Shown: in pieces, positions 1 to 12,800 of the stretch | How positions within the stretch are numbered: the stretch's first letter is position 1 | How the letters are laid out: the number at the start of each line of letters is the position of its first letter | Assembly: GCA_014526335.1 (NCBI GenBank) | Contig: JACTAT010000041.1 | Span: forward strand, 991,535 to 1,055,534 | Origin: Chrysaora quinquecirrha | Taxonomy: Eukaryota > Cnidaria > Scyphozoa > Semaeostomeae > Pelagiidae | Length of the DNA: 64,000 nucleotides | Reading direction: 5' to 3' | Position numbers and translations under genes: made by a program | The notes under the pieces: model-generated | Database searches by the model: none | The model's input: the letters and a program-made list of their open reading frames with translations, nothing else | What the model was told of the DNA's origin: nothing

Positions 1-136
1 AGCACCACAACCACCTCTACCACAATCACCACAATCACCTCTACCAACCAGCATCATGATCATCGTGTTCATCAACATCATCATCATAACAACCACCATT
101 GTCATCATAATCATTATCATCATCGTTGTGCATACC
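1..136. repeat. CAT/CAC trinucleotide microsatellite
   Basis: Imperfect runs of CAT, CAC and ATC triplets. An ORF can be read through it, but it is simple sequence (Ile/Val runs) and not a gene. Confidence 0.85.
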
Positions 137-354
137 GATAAACATCTTTCATCATTTGACCGAAATAGCTATATTCAATCAGAGTCGTTCTTCGAACATG
201 CCCATAGGGCCCCTATGTTTTTTACTTGTCTGTTTCATGTCTATTGAATCTGGGTTCTTGTAAACCCCCTTCGGTGCCGAGGGCACGATACTTGGTGATG
301 GACAGGGGTGTTTCAATCCTCCCACTTATAAACAATTTTGGTTTAAACATGTGT

Positions 355-690
355 CTTCATTTCCTAAAAATTGGTATAAATAAGGGTGTTCATATTTAGT
401 CGAAAATCGGTATAAACTTTGCAAAACACTGTCGTATTATTTTCGTTTCTCTTTTGATGATAAATTTTGATTCGAACTGACGCGTTTAAGTAAATGTCAG
501 CATATAAAATAGTGGTGTACAAGTTGATATGTTGGTGTAACTTTGGGTACCAAGAAGGGTACTTAATGAATTTTCGATACTGGGGACGTGCCGCCTTAAT
601 CGTTTCATTATTTTGTGTAAATATGGGTCGTAATTTTCTGAAAATTGGTATAGATACCGTAAAAGCTCCATTAAGCCCCTTCCTTTTAAG
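355..690 (+). repeat. Dispersed repeat, copy 1
   Basis: This stretch carries the block GGGGACGTGCCGCC (582-595) together with TTTTCTGAAAATTGGTATA, both of which recur elsewhere in the window (1.5, 2.56, 50.2-50.8 and 53.2 kb). It looks like one copy of an old interspersed family. No TIR or target-site duplication could be fixed. Beyond it, 690-1470 holds C-rich 'TTAAGCCCCC' tracts and otherwise nothing I recognise. Confidence 0.5.
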
Positions 691-1477
691 CCCCCTCTCT
701 ACCCCCCCTTTCTCGTGAAAATCTGAAATACGCCCCTCCTCTCTATTAAGCCCCCTTTTTATTTTGGCCACTCGAAATTTCAATAGTAAACATACGAAAT
801 TAAGTAAAATTGTGTGGTAATGTGTTTGATATCCCAAATTTGCGTCTTATAACTACTAATCACTAAAAGCCTAAAAGTAACTATGAATTTCATGTGAAGG
901 TTAAAACTGTCATATAAGGTTCATTTTTAAATTTCTGTAACATTCTTCTTGAAAAAAAGCAAAGAATGCTGAACAATTCATTAAGTAAGACCTTTTCCTC
1001 TATAATAAGCACCCCTCTCTATTAACACAAAAACTCAAAAAACTTTTTTTATTGAAGTTTTGACAAATTTCTGAATTTTTAATAACTATCAACCCTTTCC
1101 ACTGTGTGTGTTAACAACAGTCAACTACACGACCCGAAACTAAGTCCTGAGATAAGATAAGCTGAGTATTTTCATTGTGGTACTTTCCGTTGATGTTAGG
1201 CGATTTGGTTGGGCTCCCCCCTGCCAACAACAATTCTTACAACTCAAGATGTTTGTTTGATAAGGAATAAGAATACAGGATTAGCCTACACAGGGGCGTC
1301 GCCAAAGGGGGTACAAGGGGCGCTGTACCCCACCCCCCATTATTGCAAACGTCGGCTAAAAGAAGGTTTTTTCGGCAAATGATGATATCGGTCCGGAGAT
1401 TTTGGGATTTCTCTTGTTCGGCATTTTAACTTCACCAAGATAAGTGAAAACAAATGGGAATAAAACCGTCTTTATAA

Positions 1478-1640
1478 ATGTTATACCGATTTTTGAGAAA
1501 TGATACCCTTACTTATACCAATTTTCAGAAAATTAAGACCCATGTTTGTACCATGCCCTTTTGGGCGGTATGTCCCCAGTACCCAAAATATAAAGTTCCC
1601 CCATGGGGCTATATTCCTGTTATAATTATGATTTTTTTGA
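1478..1640 (-). repeat. Dispersed repeat, copy 2
   Basis: Reverse orientation relative to copy 1. It contains AATTTTCAGAAAATTAAG (1520-1537) followed by a GGGCGGTATGTCCCC block. The same 18-mer recurs at 50247-50264. Confidence 0.5.
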
Positions 1641-1649
1641 TTATTTGTC

Positions 1650-1935
1650 TTTTGGAAACATGAGGGCCGATTCGTCAGTATAACATCAATAGATGATCCG
1701 AGAGGAGTTGCAAAGCACGTTTTTACCTTAACTAAGTTTGTCAAATTAAATATATCCATAAGTAGAAGTAATTTATTGTAACCAGGGTCATTTATATTCA
1801 TGGTATCTATATTTAAATCTCCCAAAATAATAAGATTATCATAATTGTCGAGAACGATGTTCAATTGCTCGAGGAGCTTGTCAAAATAGGGACTAAATTT
1901 GTGGAGACTGGAGGACGGTACAGGAGAAAATAATC
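1650..1935 (-). pseudogene. LINE endonuclease (EEP) domain remnant
   Basis: Read on the minus strand, this encodes the end of an apurinic-type endonuclease of the CR1/L2/Jockey kind: a Y-R-P-P motif near 1915, then FSPYFDKLLEQ in another frame, then N-L-I-I-L-G-D-L-N-I-D near 1830-1800, and a conserved S-x-I-D-V-I-L-T-N motif near 1690. The GDxNID and S-x-D-x-I motifs are the usual catalytic-core signatures. A one-base shift separates YRPP from the rest, and no reverse-transcriptase domain follows, so this is a dead 5'-part fragment whose 3' edge is overlain by dispersed repeat copy 2. Confidence 0.75.
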
Positions 1936-2200
1936 CATTTCTTTTTGTTTATTACTAGTTCTGAGCAAATCCAACATGCTCTCTCCATACTTACATACAC
2001 TATACATATAACCATTTTTCTGTAGAATTATGCATTCTGTGTATATCTGGGTGTCACTAGAATGGTGACGTTTCTTAACACAGGGGATCAGTAGGAAAGA
2101 ATGTATTTTGTCCAAATTGGCGGGAAGTGCGATTTCGCCCTGTTTCTTGAAATTCTTCGTCCTGAGATATAGACTAAACGTGATTCATAGATTATTAATA

Positions 2201-5200
2201 ATGGATCGACCAACTGAAACTGGAAATGAACTAGGTGAAAATATAGGTATGCAATTTATTTTTTAGACTTGTCTTAGAAAAAAGGTCGAAAAACCCAGAC
2301 ATTATTGCCAGGCCGGTATTAATTATATATTATAAATTTATACTGACTACAACAGACCAAATGCCCTTTTTATTATTATTACCCCAGTTGCATAAAATTT
2401 TATTTTGGTCAGAAAAGTGTTAAAATTGCATCAAAGATATTTTGTAGTACAATTTCAAGCAATGATAAGGCCAAGAAAGTCTTTTACCCATGTATTTCAC
2501 TTATCATTTTTAGTCATAAAATATGGTCTGTTTCTGTGTAGGTCTAGTATAAGTAGGTGGGTGGCACATCCCCGTCCATCTAATACATGTACCCCCCTGG
2601 GATGTAAGCTTAAAGCATAAATAATTCTCAGACTCAAGTGCCAAATTGAAATATCCATAGAAGAAAACAGAATACAGTATACAGAATTGAGCATTGAAGG
2701 AAGATAACACTGCATCAAAATCTTAGAAAAAAATGTGCACCCAAATTCATTTCATTATATACCCAATGCATGATTTGAGTTTTGCAGGTGATCAGCACAG
2801 AGAAACACACCAAACACTACCCACAAAGTAAAAACAGAAATCCTGACACTAACCATATCCCTAAACCTTTACTCTAACAGTAACATTCACCCTTTTGAAG
2901 ACCAAATTTTGGTTAATTGTCCTGTGTCCAGCAAATAATCTTTTAACAAAACTATTGGTACTGTTGTGTAAGTCAACAATCCTTGATGTTATTGTGGTTT
3001 GACAAACTGCTACCATGGAGTTATTGGTTAGCTTCAACCATTGCAGTTTTTGCAAAGCAAAGGCTTGCAGAAGGGCATGTGGAGCCATTTTGTATTAAAC
3101 TTGGAATCTTGATATTTTATAGAAGTATTTTATCTACTAGATAGATAGCTGAAAATTTGCCACTATTGAGTGTGATTTCTGACTGTGATTTTGCAGTTAT
3201 TTACTTTTATGCCATTGGTCTTATATTATTTCAGATTTAGGAGTCCCTCAGGCTAAAAGAACAAAGGTATGTATGTATTCTTATTCTATGCAATGGAGAG
3301 TTTTGTTGTATCATGCAACACCTTATAATGTTGAGTATAAATATAATCACTTAGAATAAGTCTAGTTCTTGCAATATAATAAATAATTATCTTTAGAGAG
3401 ATGGTTTGAAGTTGTGTAGCAGCTGTGATATTGGCAATGGTCTACGTGCCAAAAAGTGCAAATCATGTGACAAACCTTTCCCAGAAAAAGTAAAAAATTG
3501 GCAAAAAATTGCAGATCATGCTGAGAATATGAAAGACTCTTACATTAAAGAGAAATTGTTTGACAGGGTAAGTGGTCCTTTGATTTCCGTGACTCAACAG
3601 TATCTCTTGGCTTGTCATCAACCATCACTATCTATGTTCCTATGTGTCTATACTCCATGGACTCAATGCAATCCTTGAAATCCAACACACCTTGCAGCTG
3701 GAAATGTTGATATTGTAACAAAAATTAACAGCCACATAAAGTGTACTGTTAATTAAGAAATACAATTGGTGTAGTACCAAGTCCACGCTTTGCTGTACAA
3801 CACTGTATATTAGTTATGAATTCATTGCAAAGGTTGCATGTCATGAGAATTGTATATAAGTAAATGTTACGCCAGCCCCATGCTGTGCACTCTTCAGCTA
3901 ATCTCCATATAGAGAGAATAACTCATCGTATGATGATGTAAACACAGCTTAATACCATCCAAGTACCATTAAATGCAACATTGTTGGACTCTGTGTTGGA
4001 AAAATATTTGAGTAGTTGCCTGTTTCTGTAAGTTTAAACTTGCAAATGTTTATGGAACAAAAACGTTTGAAGCAAAGATAATTTGGTAGTTCAACTAAAA
4101 GGTCATATTATTTGTGAAACAGTACACTATATGTGAAACGAGGGAATACTACGAGTGAATATAACGATGGAAACTATGTTTTAGCCTCGAAATCTCTGAT
4201 TAAATCTGAATAATCGCTTTTTACCAATGATTAAAAATTTTATTGCCTGAACCCAAAAATGATGAATACGTCTGCTGTTTCTGAAATATCTGAAGTTTAA
4301 GAGATCATTTACAGAACTTCTAAGGGTTTTTAATTGATTGTAGACTGTCCGTATATTTGTACTCATTAAATATAATGTTATACCTAACAAATTATGTAAT
4401 TTGTCTTCATCTTAGATGGATCAGCTATCTACAAAAAGGGTTGGACAGCAGTAACGTTTCTGTTTCACGAGGTTGAGGGAAATGATAACAGGAAACGAGT
4501 ATTCTCTCATTCATATGCAACACGCGGTAAAGGAGACAAGCTTCTGAATGCCATAAAAGACAAATTTACCACTGCAATGAAGAGATTTATGGAAGGTAAT
4601 ATTGGACACTCTCAAGTGCTAATTATCATTGATGCTTTGCTGTCTGGTTGCAATTTCGAGAAAGTCTGTTTTGTATGCGATAGTTTACTCTCCTTCATAA
4701 GAGTTCTGTTCAAAATTGATGACCTAGAGTTCGAAAGGCCAACTTCTAAAGTTTACCACTAGTTGAGCTTTTGAGCCTTTTTGCAGAGTGAGAGATTATT
4801 CCAATGTTTTTTCGTGAAGTAAATTGTGCAAGTAATGAAATTAAAGTATATTCAGATTATTGAAGCACTATATAAGACATCTTATGCGAGTATTTTTCAG
4901 GTGAAGATTGTAAAGATCCTCGAAAGACACAAGAGAATGAAGCTGTAGCTGAGCCTATGCCTGAGCCTAACATTGATCATGCAAGTGCTCGTCCCTCAAG
5001 CTCTACTGATCCTGAACCTGTTACCGATGTCTCAGATTCTCCAATCACCGATTCTGTGGTCACCGATTCTTCCGTCCCTAGTTCCAACTCAATGCCAGCA
5101 ACCACAATTTCTGTTTCAAGTGCTATGTCGAAACCATCTGAATCTTGCCAGACCTCTTTTCAGATTCTATCTTCTTCTGACTCATCGTCGATGTATCAGT

Positions 5201-5478
5201 TTGTACATGGAAGAAGACCCTCTGTTCCCACCAAAGACGTTGCTGTTCCTGGAGAAAACCAAAGCACGTCAAAACTTCCTCAGCCGGCTGTATCTTCTAA
5301 GACAACATCATCTTCCATGTCAGAACCTCCTTGCCCTTCTGTTTCTTCCTTTGCCTCAACATCTCAATCTATTCCAACATCATCCGACTCTCTAACTGTT
5401 AGCAGCTCCAATATTCAATGTTTGGTTGTCAATGGCCGAAAAATATTTGTGTTGAAGGCCTTACCTTCGAAACCCTAG
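2201..5478 (+). CDS. Zinc-ribbon protein with Ser/Pro/Thr-rich tail, 5 exons
   Basis: I built this model from splice sites: 2201-2246 (ATG, MDRPTETGNELGENI), 3235-3266, 3397-3567, 4416-4595, 4901-5478 (TAG). Exon 3 encodes a C-x2-C-x12-C-x2-C zinc ribbon (CSSCDIGNGLRAKKCKSC) and a Lys-rich helix. Exon 4 encodes a compact domain with TAVTFLFHEVEG and FSHSYATRGKGDKLL. Exon 5 is a 190-residue Ser/Thr/Pro-rich region ending in SSNIQCLVVNGRKIFVLKAL. Phases are 1,0,0,1, exactly as in the paralogue at 25.9-33.4 kb. Exon 4 as written opens ATG-GAT-CAG and hits a stop, while the obvious domain frame is one base away; one base appears to be missing near 4418. Function is unknown. The zinc ribbon suggests nucleic-acid or protein binding, and the tail looks like a low-complexity regulatory region. 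Confidence is high that this is a gene and low on its role. Confidence 0.85.
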
Positions 5479-5510
5479 ATTCTTGCCTTAACGTTATTGT
5501 AACGTTGTTA

Positions 5511-6228
5511 TGCCAGGTGCAGACGAGAGCACTTCGTGGTACTTTGCTTAAGTAAGTTCTCTCGTGTGCGGCGGACTTTGCGTAGGAAATTTGCCATTCG
5601 TGGCAAAAAGTAAAATGTCCAACATGTTTGAAATTGTTTGTCATTTGTTGCACTTTGCTTACTGTAAACGACCAGAGAAAGTTTTTCCTTACGATGTACA
5701 AGAAAATATCGTGAATGGCTTTTTCTAAACCTGTCAAATCAAGATGATTAGTTAAGTTGAAAATTTTGTGGAGTCGATTTTGCGCCATAATGCAGAAGTA
5801 TACATGTTGTGGTAGAAAATGTATGGTTTTTATTATTTAGCTTTGGCAAAATTAGTCAGAGATTTATGAAGTGAAGCTGAATTGCTCAAGTTCGTAACAT
5901 TACTTTAAAATTTTAGAATTATGAATACTTAAGAAATAGAAGCGTCATCTTCAGCGAATCAAATTTCCGTCAAACTCTAGAAAATGACTTTGAGAAAACG
6001 CCATTTCTCAAGCGATTTGTGCGTTGTCTTTAGGCGAAGAAGCGAATCGGCATGTTACAAGATCGTAAGCAAATAGCTTCTTCCATCGCACACAGTAAGC
6101 AAGGTGCCACGAATGACAAAAGATATCGAACATGTTGGATATTTTGCTTTTTGCCACGAATGATATAACTTCTTTACGAAAAGTCGACCGCACACGCTTC
6201 AGCAAAGTGCTCTCGTGTGCTCCTAGCA
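5511..6228. mobile_element. Non-autonomous PIF/Harbinger-type MITE
   Basis: A 718-bp element with long TIRs (about 190 bp). The left end TGCCAGGTGCAGACGAGAGC matches the reverse complement of the right end GCTCTCGTGTGCTCCTAGCA. Further in, both arms share CATTCGTGGCAAAAAG and a following CCAACATGTT. It is flanked by TTA at 5508-5510 and 6229-6231, the 3-bp TWA duplication typical of PIF/Harbinger. No transposase ORF. It lies 30 bp after the stop of the upstream gene. Confidence 0.8.
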
Positions 6229-6231
6229 TTA

Positions 6232-7300
6232 CGCTTTATATGTTGCCTTTGGCTTCAAACCTAAGCTGTAGTTGTAATTGTTCATAATTGTCCAGTGATT
6301 TTTTTTACCTTCTATTTAAACTCATTCATCCGTTCTAGTTCGTTCATAACGCAGTTATTTTATAATGAATGCTTCCTTCGTAGCTGTAACAGTTTACTTT
6401 AGCTGTAATTTCATGGAACGTTTTGGAGTTTGTCATACTTGATACAAGAATTACTGCCGTCAAATGGATTATTGCCTTTGTGCTGCAATTATCCAAGTAC
6501 TTTTTTATGGGCAGTGGTCAATGAAATTCATTGTCCCAAAAATGTACCAATCACTTTTGGAGCTGGATTACATTCTTTAATCTTGAGTGTATCTCCTACG
6601 TCTAGTGACATACTGTAACCGTATTGTAAAGGACCATAGACCATTGGCAATGTAATGTATATGCAGTATGTAATGATAGTAATAATCGTATGGAAGTCGT
6701 GAAAGTTTGATTCGTATTTTCAGGATTTTGTGATCACAACTCCATGATGCCTCCCAGATGACTTGACGATTACCATGTTAATTTGCGGCCATAAATTCTC
6801 ATGTTGGCGCGATAATTGTAGGGAAAACCTGGTCTCAATAAGATCATAATGATATAGAATCGTTACGATGTTATTGAAGCCAAGGGTACCAACCACATAT
6901 TGAATTCTGACCTGCCAAAAATGGTCACTCGATTTGACTCAATTACACAACTCTGTGCTCAATGAACTCTTGCAAAACGATTTAATTTGTTAAATGGAAA
7001 GGAATTTTACTTATTTGCATTCGCACACTACTTACTACTAAATGAATTTCTGATTTTTAAAGATCTTTGCAATTTGGAATCTACTACCTTAGGCTTCTTA
7101 GTCTGAGTTATAATGAATATGAAATGTTTTTGCAAAAATTAAGAATCCAAACAACAGCTGTCTTTGTATTCTCTCTTGGTACTCTTCTGCAAATACAGTT
7201 AATGGTGGTGCTCGAGAGAGAGCTAAGGACCACTGGAAATTAGTTGGCAACTAATCGCAGGATTAGGATATGCCCAACTTTCCGGAACTCTCTGCAAACT
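6232..7300. other. Intergenic, nothing recognised
   Basis: No convincing exon, RNA gene or repeat boundary seen. Short ORFs here start at non-ATG codons and lack splice context. Confidence 0.5.
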
Positions 7301-7315
7301 TGTTGCCGTCAACTG

Positions 7316-7525
7316 TGAACTAGTTGCCAAAACGCCCTTCTTGCATCCTGCGCACTCCTCTGCCATTGAATTGTCTCATAACGCACGATATTATCTCGCC
7401 ATCTCGTCTGCGGCCTACCCAGGGCGTCATTTACCGGTATTAACTGACCAAATTATCACATGAACCGTCCATCTGTTATCGTTGTATCTCGCAACGTGCC
7501 CGGCCCATCTCATTCTTGCTACAAA
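7316..7525 (-). pseudogene. LINE ORF2 C-terminal remnant
   Basis: On the minus strand, one frame reads RMRWAGHVARYNDNRW (from 7525), then after a stop and frame change GRPQTRWRDNIVRYETIQWQ and R-S-A-Q-D. The paired R-W-A-G-H-V-A-R and R-P-x-x-R-W-R-D-x-I signatures are characteristic of the tail of many animal LINE ORF2 proteins. Only the tail is left and it is frame-broken, so it is an inactive 5'-truncated copy. Confidence 0.8.
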
Positions 7526-8134
7526 AAACAAGATGTCAACTCAAAAAGTACGTATGCATTGTGTTGCAGGTTTCATACCCTCCCTTCCCTGTACGCACAA
7601 GAACAATGGGAACCTACAATACCAACAATAGATCCATGATGCATGCTTGCAAATTGCTTGCCTTAACTTGATTCTCAGTTTATAATATTGCTGATTAATG
7701 AAAAAAGCAAACCAATCTACTTTTTCACGCTTTCTGTGCCTCCACTCAGAAACTTCTATATTGCAAAGACACCCCATTAAACCCACTCAGATACTGCTAT
7801 ACTGTAAGTACGCTCCGTTAAACTCGCTGAAAGACCTCTATTACCAAGAGCCACTGAACCCGCTCAGAGGTCCTCCGTCCCAGTTTATTCAATTTTAACA
7901 TGCGTATTCGTAATCAGCATGCTTTGAAGTGTAGGAAAAACATAAACTTTGGCTGTGGTGGGGGGATGCCAATTCGGGGGTCGTAGCTAACGACACTATA
8001 AGAGAATACCCGTACTTGCACATATGAGGATTCAACATAGATGAAAACGTTCATAGATGTTATTTCTCAGAAGGGTCTGTTGTGGGGAAGATTCCCGACA
8101 ATCTTCAACATTTACAAGACATTCTCTGTATTAC

Positions 8135-9605
8135 AGAAGTTTTCATGAGAAACCCGTCCTGTATATGCAATGACCCTCTTAGATATTCTTCGTAAATACA
8201 CGTCAATCCTCAGAAAAGGGCTTTTGGGGTGTTTTCAATATTTCCTATTTTTCAAGAAATTGTGTGTATTGAAGTAGTTTTCACGAGAAACCCGTCCTGT
8301 ATATGCAATGACCCTCTTAGATATTCTTCGTAAATACACGTCAATCCTCAGAAAAGGGCTTTTTGGGGTGTTTTTCAATATTTCCCTATTTTTTCAAGAA
8401 ATTATGTGTATTGAAGTAGTTTTCACGAGAAACCCGTCCTGTATATGCAATGACCCTCTTAGATATTCTTCGTCAATACACGTCAATCCTCAGAAAAGGG
8501 CTTTTTGGGGTGTTTTTCAATATTTCCCTATTTTTTCAAGAAATTACGCCTATTGAAGTAGTTTTCATGAGAAACATGACCTATATATGCAATGTCCCTC
8601 TTAGATATTCTTCGTAAATACACGTCAATCCTCAGAAAAGGGCTGTTTGGGGTGTTTTGCAATATTACCCTTTTTCAAGAAATTATGCGTATTGAAGTAG
8701 TTTTCACGAGAAACCCATCCTGTATATGCAATGACCCTCTTAGATATTCTTCGTAAATACACGTCAATCCTCAGAAAAGGGCTTTTTGGGGTGTTTTTCA
8801 ATATTTCCCTATTTTTTCAAGAAATTATGTTTGTTGAAGTAGTTTTCACGAGAAACCCGTCCCGTATATGCAATGACCCTCTTAGATATTCTTCGTAAAT
8901 ACACGTCAATCCTCAGAAAAGGGCTTTTTGGGGTGTTTTTCAATATTTCCCTATTTTTTCAAGAAATTATGTGTATTGAAGTAGTTTTCACGAGAAACCC
9001 GTCCTGTATATGCAATGACCCTCTTAGATATTCTTCGTAAATACACGTCAATCCTCAGAAAAGGGCTTTTTGGGGTGTTTTTCAATATTTCCTATTTTTC
9101 AAGAAATTATGTTTATTGAAGTAGTTTTCACGAGAAACCCATCCTGTATATGCAATGACCCTCTTAGATATTCTTCGTAAATACACGTCAATCCTCAGAA
9201 AAGGGCTGTTTGGGGTGTTTTTCAATATTTCCCTATTTTTTCAAGAAATTATGTTTATTGAAGTAGTTTTCACGAGAAACCCATCCTGTATATGCAATGA
9301 CCCTCTTAGATATTCTTCGTAAATACACGTCAATCCTCAGAAAAGGGCTTTTTGGGGTGTTTTTCAACATTTCCCTATTTTTTCAAGAAATTATGTGTAT
9401 TGAAGTAGTTTTCATGAGAAACATGACCTATATATGCAATGACCCTTTTAGATATCCTTCGTAGATACACGTCAATCCTCAGATAAGGGCTTTTTGGGGT
9501 TATTTTTCAAAATTTCCCTATTTTTTCAAGAAATTATGTGTATTGAAGTAGTTTTCATGAGAAGCCCGTCCTGTATATGCAATGACCCTCTTAGATATTC
9601 TTCCT
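8135..9605. repeat. Tandem array, 11 copies of ~141 bp
   Basis: A unit containing GCAATGACCCTCTTAGATAT, a CGTCAATCCTCAGAAAAGGG block and a GGGGTGTTTTTCAATATTT block recurs at about 8179, 8318, 8459, 8600, 8740, 8881, 9022, 9163, 9305, 9447 and 9589. Copies are mostly over 95% alike, with one or two diverged units (near 8575 and 9420). Because 141 is divisible by 3, some frames stay open across units, but I see no splice sites or ATG context that would make them coding. Confidence 0.95.
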
Positions 9606-9880
9606 AGAGAGACAGAGCATCTTTTCACTTCGAAAATCAATAGGGCAATAAGCTAGACCTAAGTGAAGGGTCTGGCAATAGATGTAAAAGTTGGCTAAAA
9701 TAAACGGAACAGTGAGCTTTTGCAGATAAGGCAAAACAAATTTCAGACTCAAGTAACAGTGCACAAAAAATGGTTCTATGCATGAGACAGTGATTGCTAT
9801 AATTAGGATAGCACAGTTTTGCTGACATGGAGCTTGATAATTTAAAAACATGACTTAGTAACATTAGTAACACAACACTA

Positions 9881-12800
9881 TTAAAACAAAATGCTATCTT
9901 CAACTGCACTGTCTTCGTCAGCATCATCTGAGGCATTCTCATCTACAAAATCATCTTCATCGTCAATGTTGCTATCTTCATTGTCTTCATCTTCGGGAAC
10001 CTCAAAATTGCCAAGGACCTTTTGAAATAACGCGACACCTTCAGAAATCTTTTTTTTGCACGTTGCCACAGCTTGAGTTTTCATGGCTATCAATCCCATC
10101 AGTTGACCAACAGAGGGAGCTTCTTTCAGGCAATATCTTTTTTTGTTCTACAGCAAATTCATAAATGAGAAAAATTACAATAACAAGCATTGAATGAGAT
10201 AATCACCAGTGTAGGTCATAAAGAATATAGGAATTTTGTATTACTTGCTACATAAATAATTTGCTACAGAAATACATCAAAATAAATGTAAACGCAAAGG
10301 AAGAGTTAATGAAAGAACACTAGAAGATAACAATACTTGATTGGTTAAAGCTTCGACTCCAATGGCATCAATGGCATCATCCCTTTCTGCAGTATTTGTA
10401 TCTAATTTAAAAAAACCAAGGGAATGAAGAAAAATAAATATATAATATGGTATTGAGACTCGGTCAAGAATTACTAATATATAAAATGGTATACAATATT
10501 CACTCAATTAAGCACATTTGTCTGTGCTGTGAGTTTGAGTTCTATGTTGTGAAGTAATTCGCTAGAATTCAATAAAACGTGTTATTGGTGCGATCTTTAC
10601 GTAGAAAACAACAATTCAAGTCTCAGAAACCTCTCGTTTTTTCTTTCAGATCTTCAACTTGCTTTTCGAGGAGTGAACTTTGTCTTTGTAGAAGGAGCAA
10701 AATGCACGCATTTCCTCGGCGCAAAGTACAAGTTCTTCGTTACAGCGCTCTAAGAGCACACACTTGTCAACGATCCTTTTCTTCAACCACTCTGGAACGC
10801 CTGTAGCTGCTGAAACAATGATAGCGATAATAATCTATTCAAGAAAGTGTAGCTAAATAAAATGTTTGAGACCGGTGAAGGCTAGATCTAAAGTACATAG
10901 AGCAAGAACTAAGAAAACAAAGTGGGATGAGAGCCTTTCCATTATATGAAATGTTTAGACATGTACAATTTTAGGAAAGTTTTAATGGTCTTAGGTCATG
11001 AAACATAAAACTCGAGACTAACCTTTCTCATCGTTCCAAGAAAATTTACCTATCATCACATCGTCAACATTAATTTCCACGGAAGCACTATTGTTTAGTT
11101 TCAAGATAGTATTATACTTCTCAACTGTCGTCTTTAACGTTACTTTGTTGGATGACATAGCTTTGCGCAGTTTTATTCTTTTTTGATGTGTCTTCAAAGA
11201 AGAGAAAGGCTGAGTAAACTAAGCTTGATTTGGATGCAAAATCATTGAAACGATTCTCTATAAATGTTTGAAACGAATGTCATATCAGCTTATACGCACC
11301 TGCTAGCCGGGAAATTTCACAGTTTTGTTGGTTGATGTTGAGGTAAAGATGAACTATCCTAGTCTGAAGGAGTTCCAAATTGTGATCAACGATACACTTT
11401 TTTCCATCACGTAAAAGTTCCTCACGATTATGACCCTCAGATAGGAGCTTCTTTTCCAACTGCATGAATCTTTTTTCCTTGGCAACGACATCTTTTCGGT
11501 GTTTTGAGATCATGTCATACATGTCCTCTTGTCCTGAAGAGCAAAGACATCGTTGCAGTGAAAAGGGGAAATGTTTTGGAAAGGCTAGAGCTTCTGTCTG
11601 AAAATCCTAACACTTGACAGAAACAGAATTCAGAGATAAATATTGTTTACGGAGACATAAATTAGTACTCAAGAACTATGCTTGTAAAAATCGGGAGAGG
11701 GAAACAGAACGTAGTGCGTCCAGTCACATTGAATCAAGCAGTAGGTTGGGTGTCTTGATACGATTCCGTCTTCCGATTTTGAGCAAAACATTCGAATTCT
11801 TGTACGTTCTTCCGATAGGCTGACCTACTTTATGGGCGCAACTTTTCAATTAAAAAACAATTAGTATGACCGAAAGTATACAAGTCTGACAAATATCAAG
11901 TAATCGAATTCAGAAATGTTTATGAACATAAGTGAAAAGAAAAAGCTTCTATCAAAATATCATGAATAAAAGAATAAGACTAACATTAATCCTCATAATA
12001 CTTTACCGATTACTATGCTACCAGCTTTATCAGTAGTTTGTGCGAAATTAGCGAGTGCTCTTGCTCCTTCAATTTCTCTTGATAAGCGAAAATATTCTTC
12101 AACCTGATTGGTAATTGCAGAGGAAGTACCTCTTTGTAAAGATCCTGAACAATGAAAAGATTTTATGAGCTTTCAGGGGTACATCATGGAAAATTGTGAA
12201 AAGCAGAGGTAGATATTAAATGTGAGAAATCTTACGCAGAGCATTATTCTTTAATTCCGATTTCCATTTATTAACCATTTCATCGGTTACATTCGTTCTT
12301 GCTTCCAACATCAAATTCTGCTTTTCCTTGTTAAGTTGTTTCATTTTCTTCTGCGTCTGGATGAAGGGCAAATAAAATTTATTCAAAAGTGCCACCACCA
12401 ACGTCAACAGTCATGTTTGACTTTTAAGAAAAATAATTTACCTTTGCATACTGGTTTGACAATGTTTGAGCAAGATTATCGATTTTTCTTTCGTTCCAGA
12501 AGCCAGTTCGTTCTGTTAAGGTGTCGCTACGAGCTGAAAAAAGAAAGTCTTTGAGTGGTACCAAATTTCCAAATTGCGAGAAACAGCGGAAACACTTTTG
12601 AACACACTTTGGACATACAAAAAAAAGCTTTAAAGAATGTCTAAAACTAGATACTCTTGTTTCTCGCAATTTTGAAAGAAGAAAGCTTGCAATAAATAGC
12701 TATACAGTGAAAACATGGATACAACAGAGACGCAGGCGCATTCATAGACAATATATTTACTTATTAAGAATAGCACTAAAAGTTGTCTACAACAGCAAAC

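Noticed and set aside
5429..5788. 119-residue minus-strand ORF, and 6008-6229
   Set aside because: Both lie in the inverted arms of the MITE at 5511-6228 and overlap the end of a real exon on the other strand.
8308..8556. 82-residue ORF in the 141-bp array
   Set aside because: It is open only because the unit length is divisible by three; no splice sites, start context or domain.
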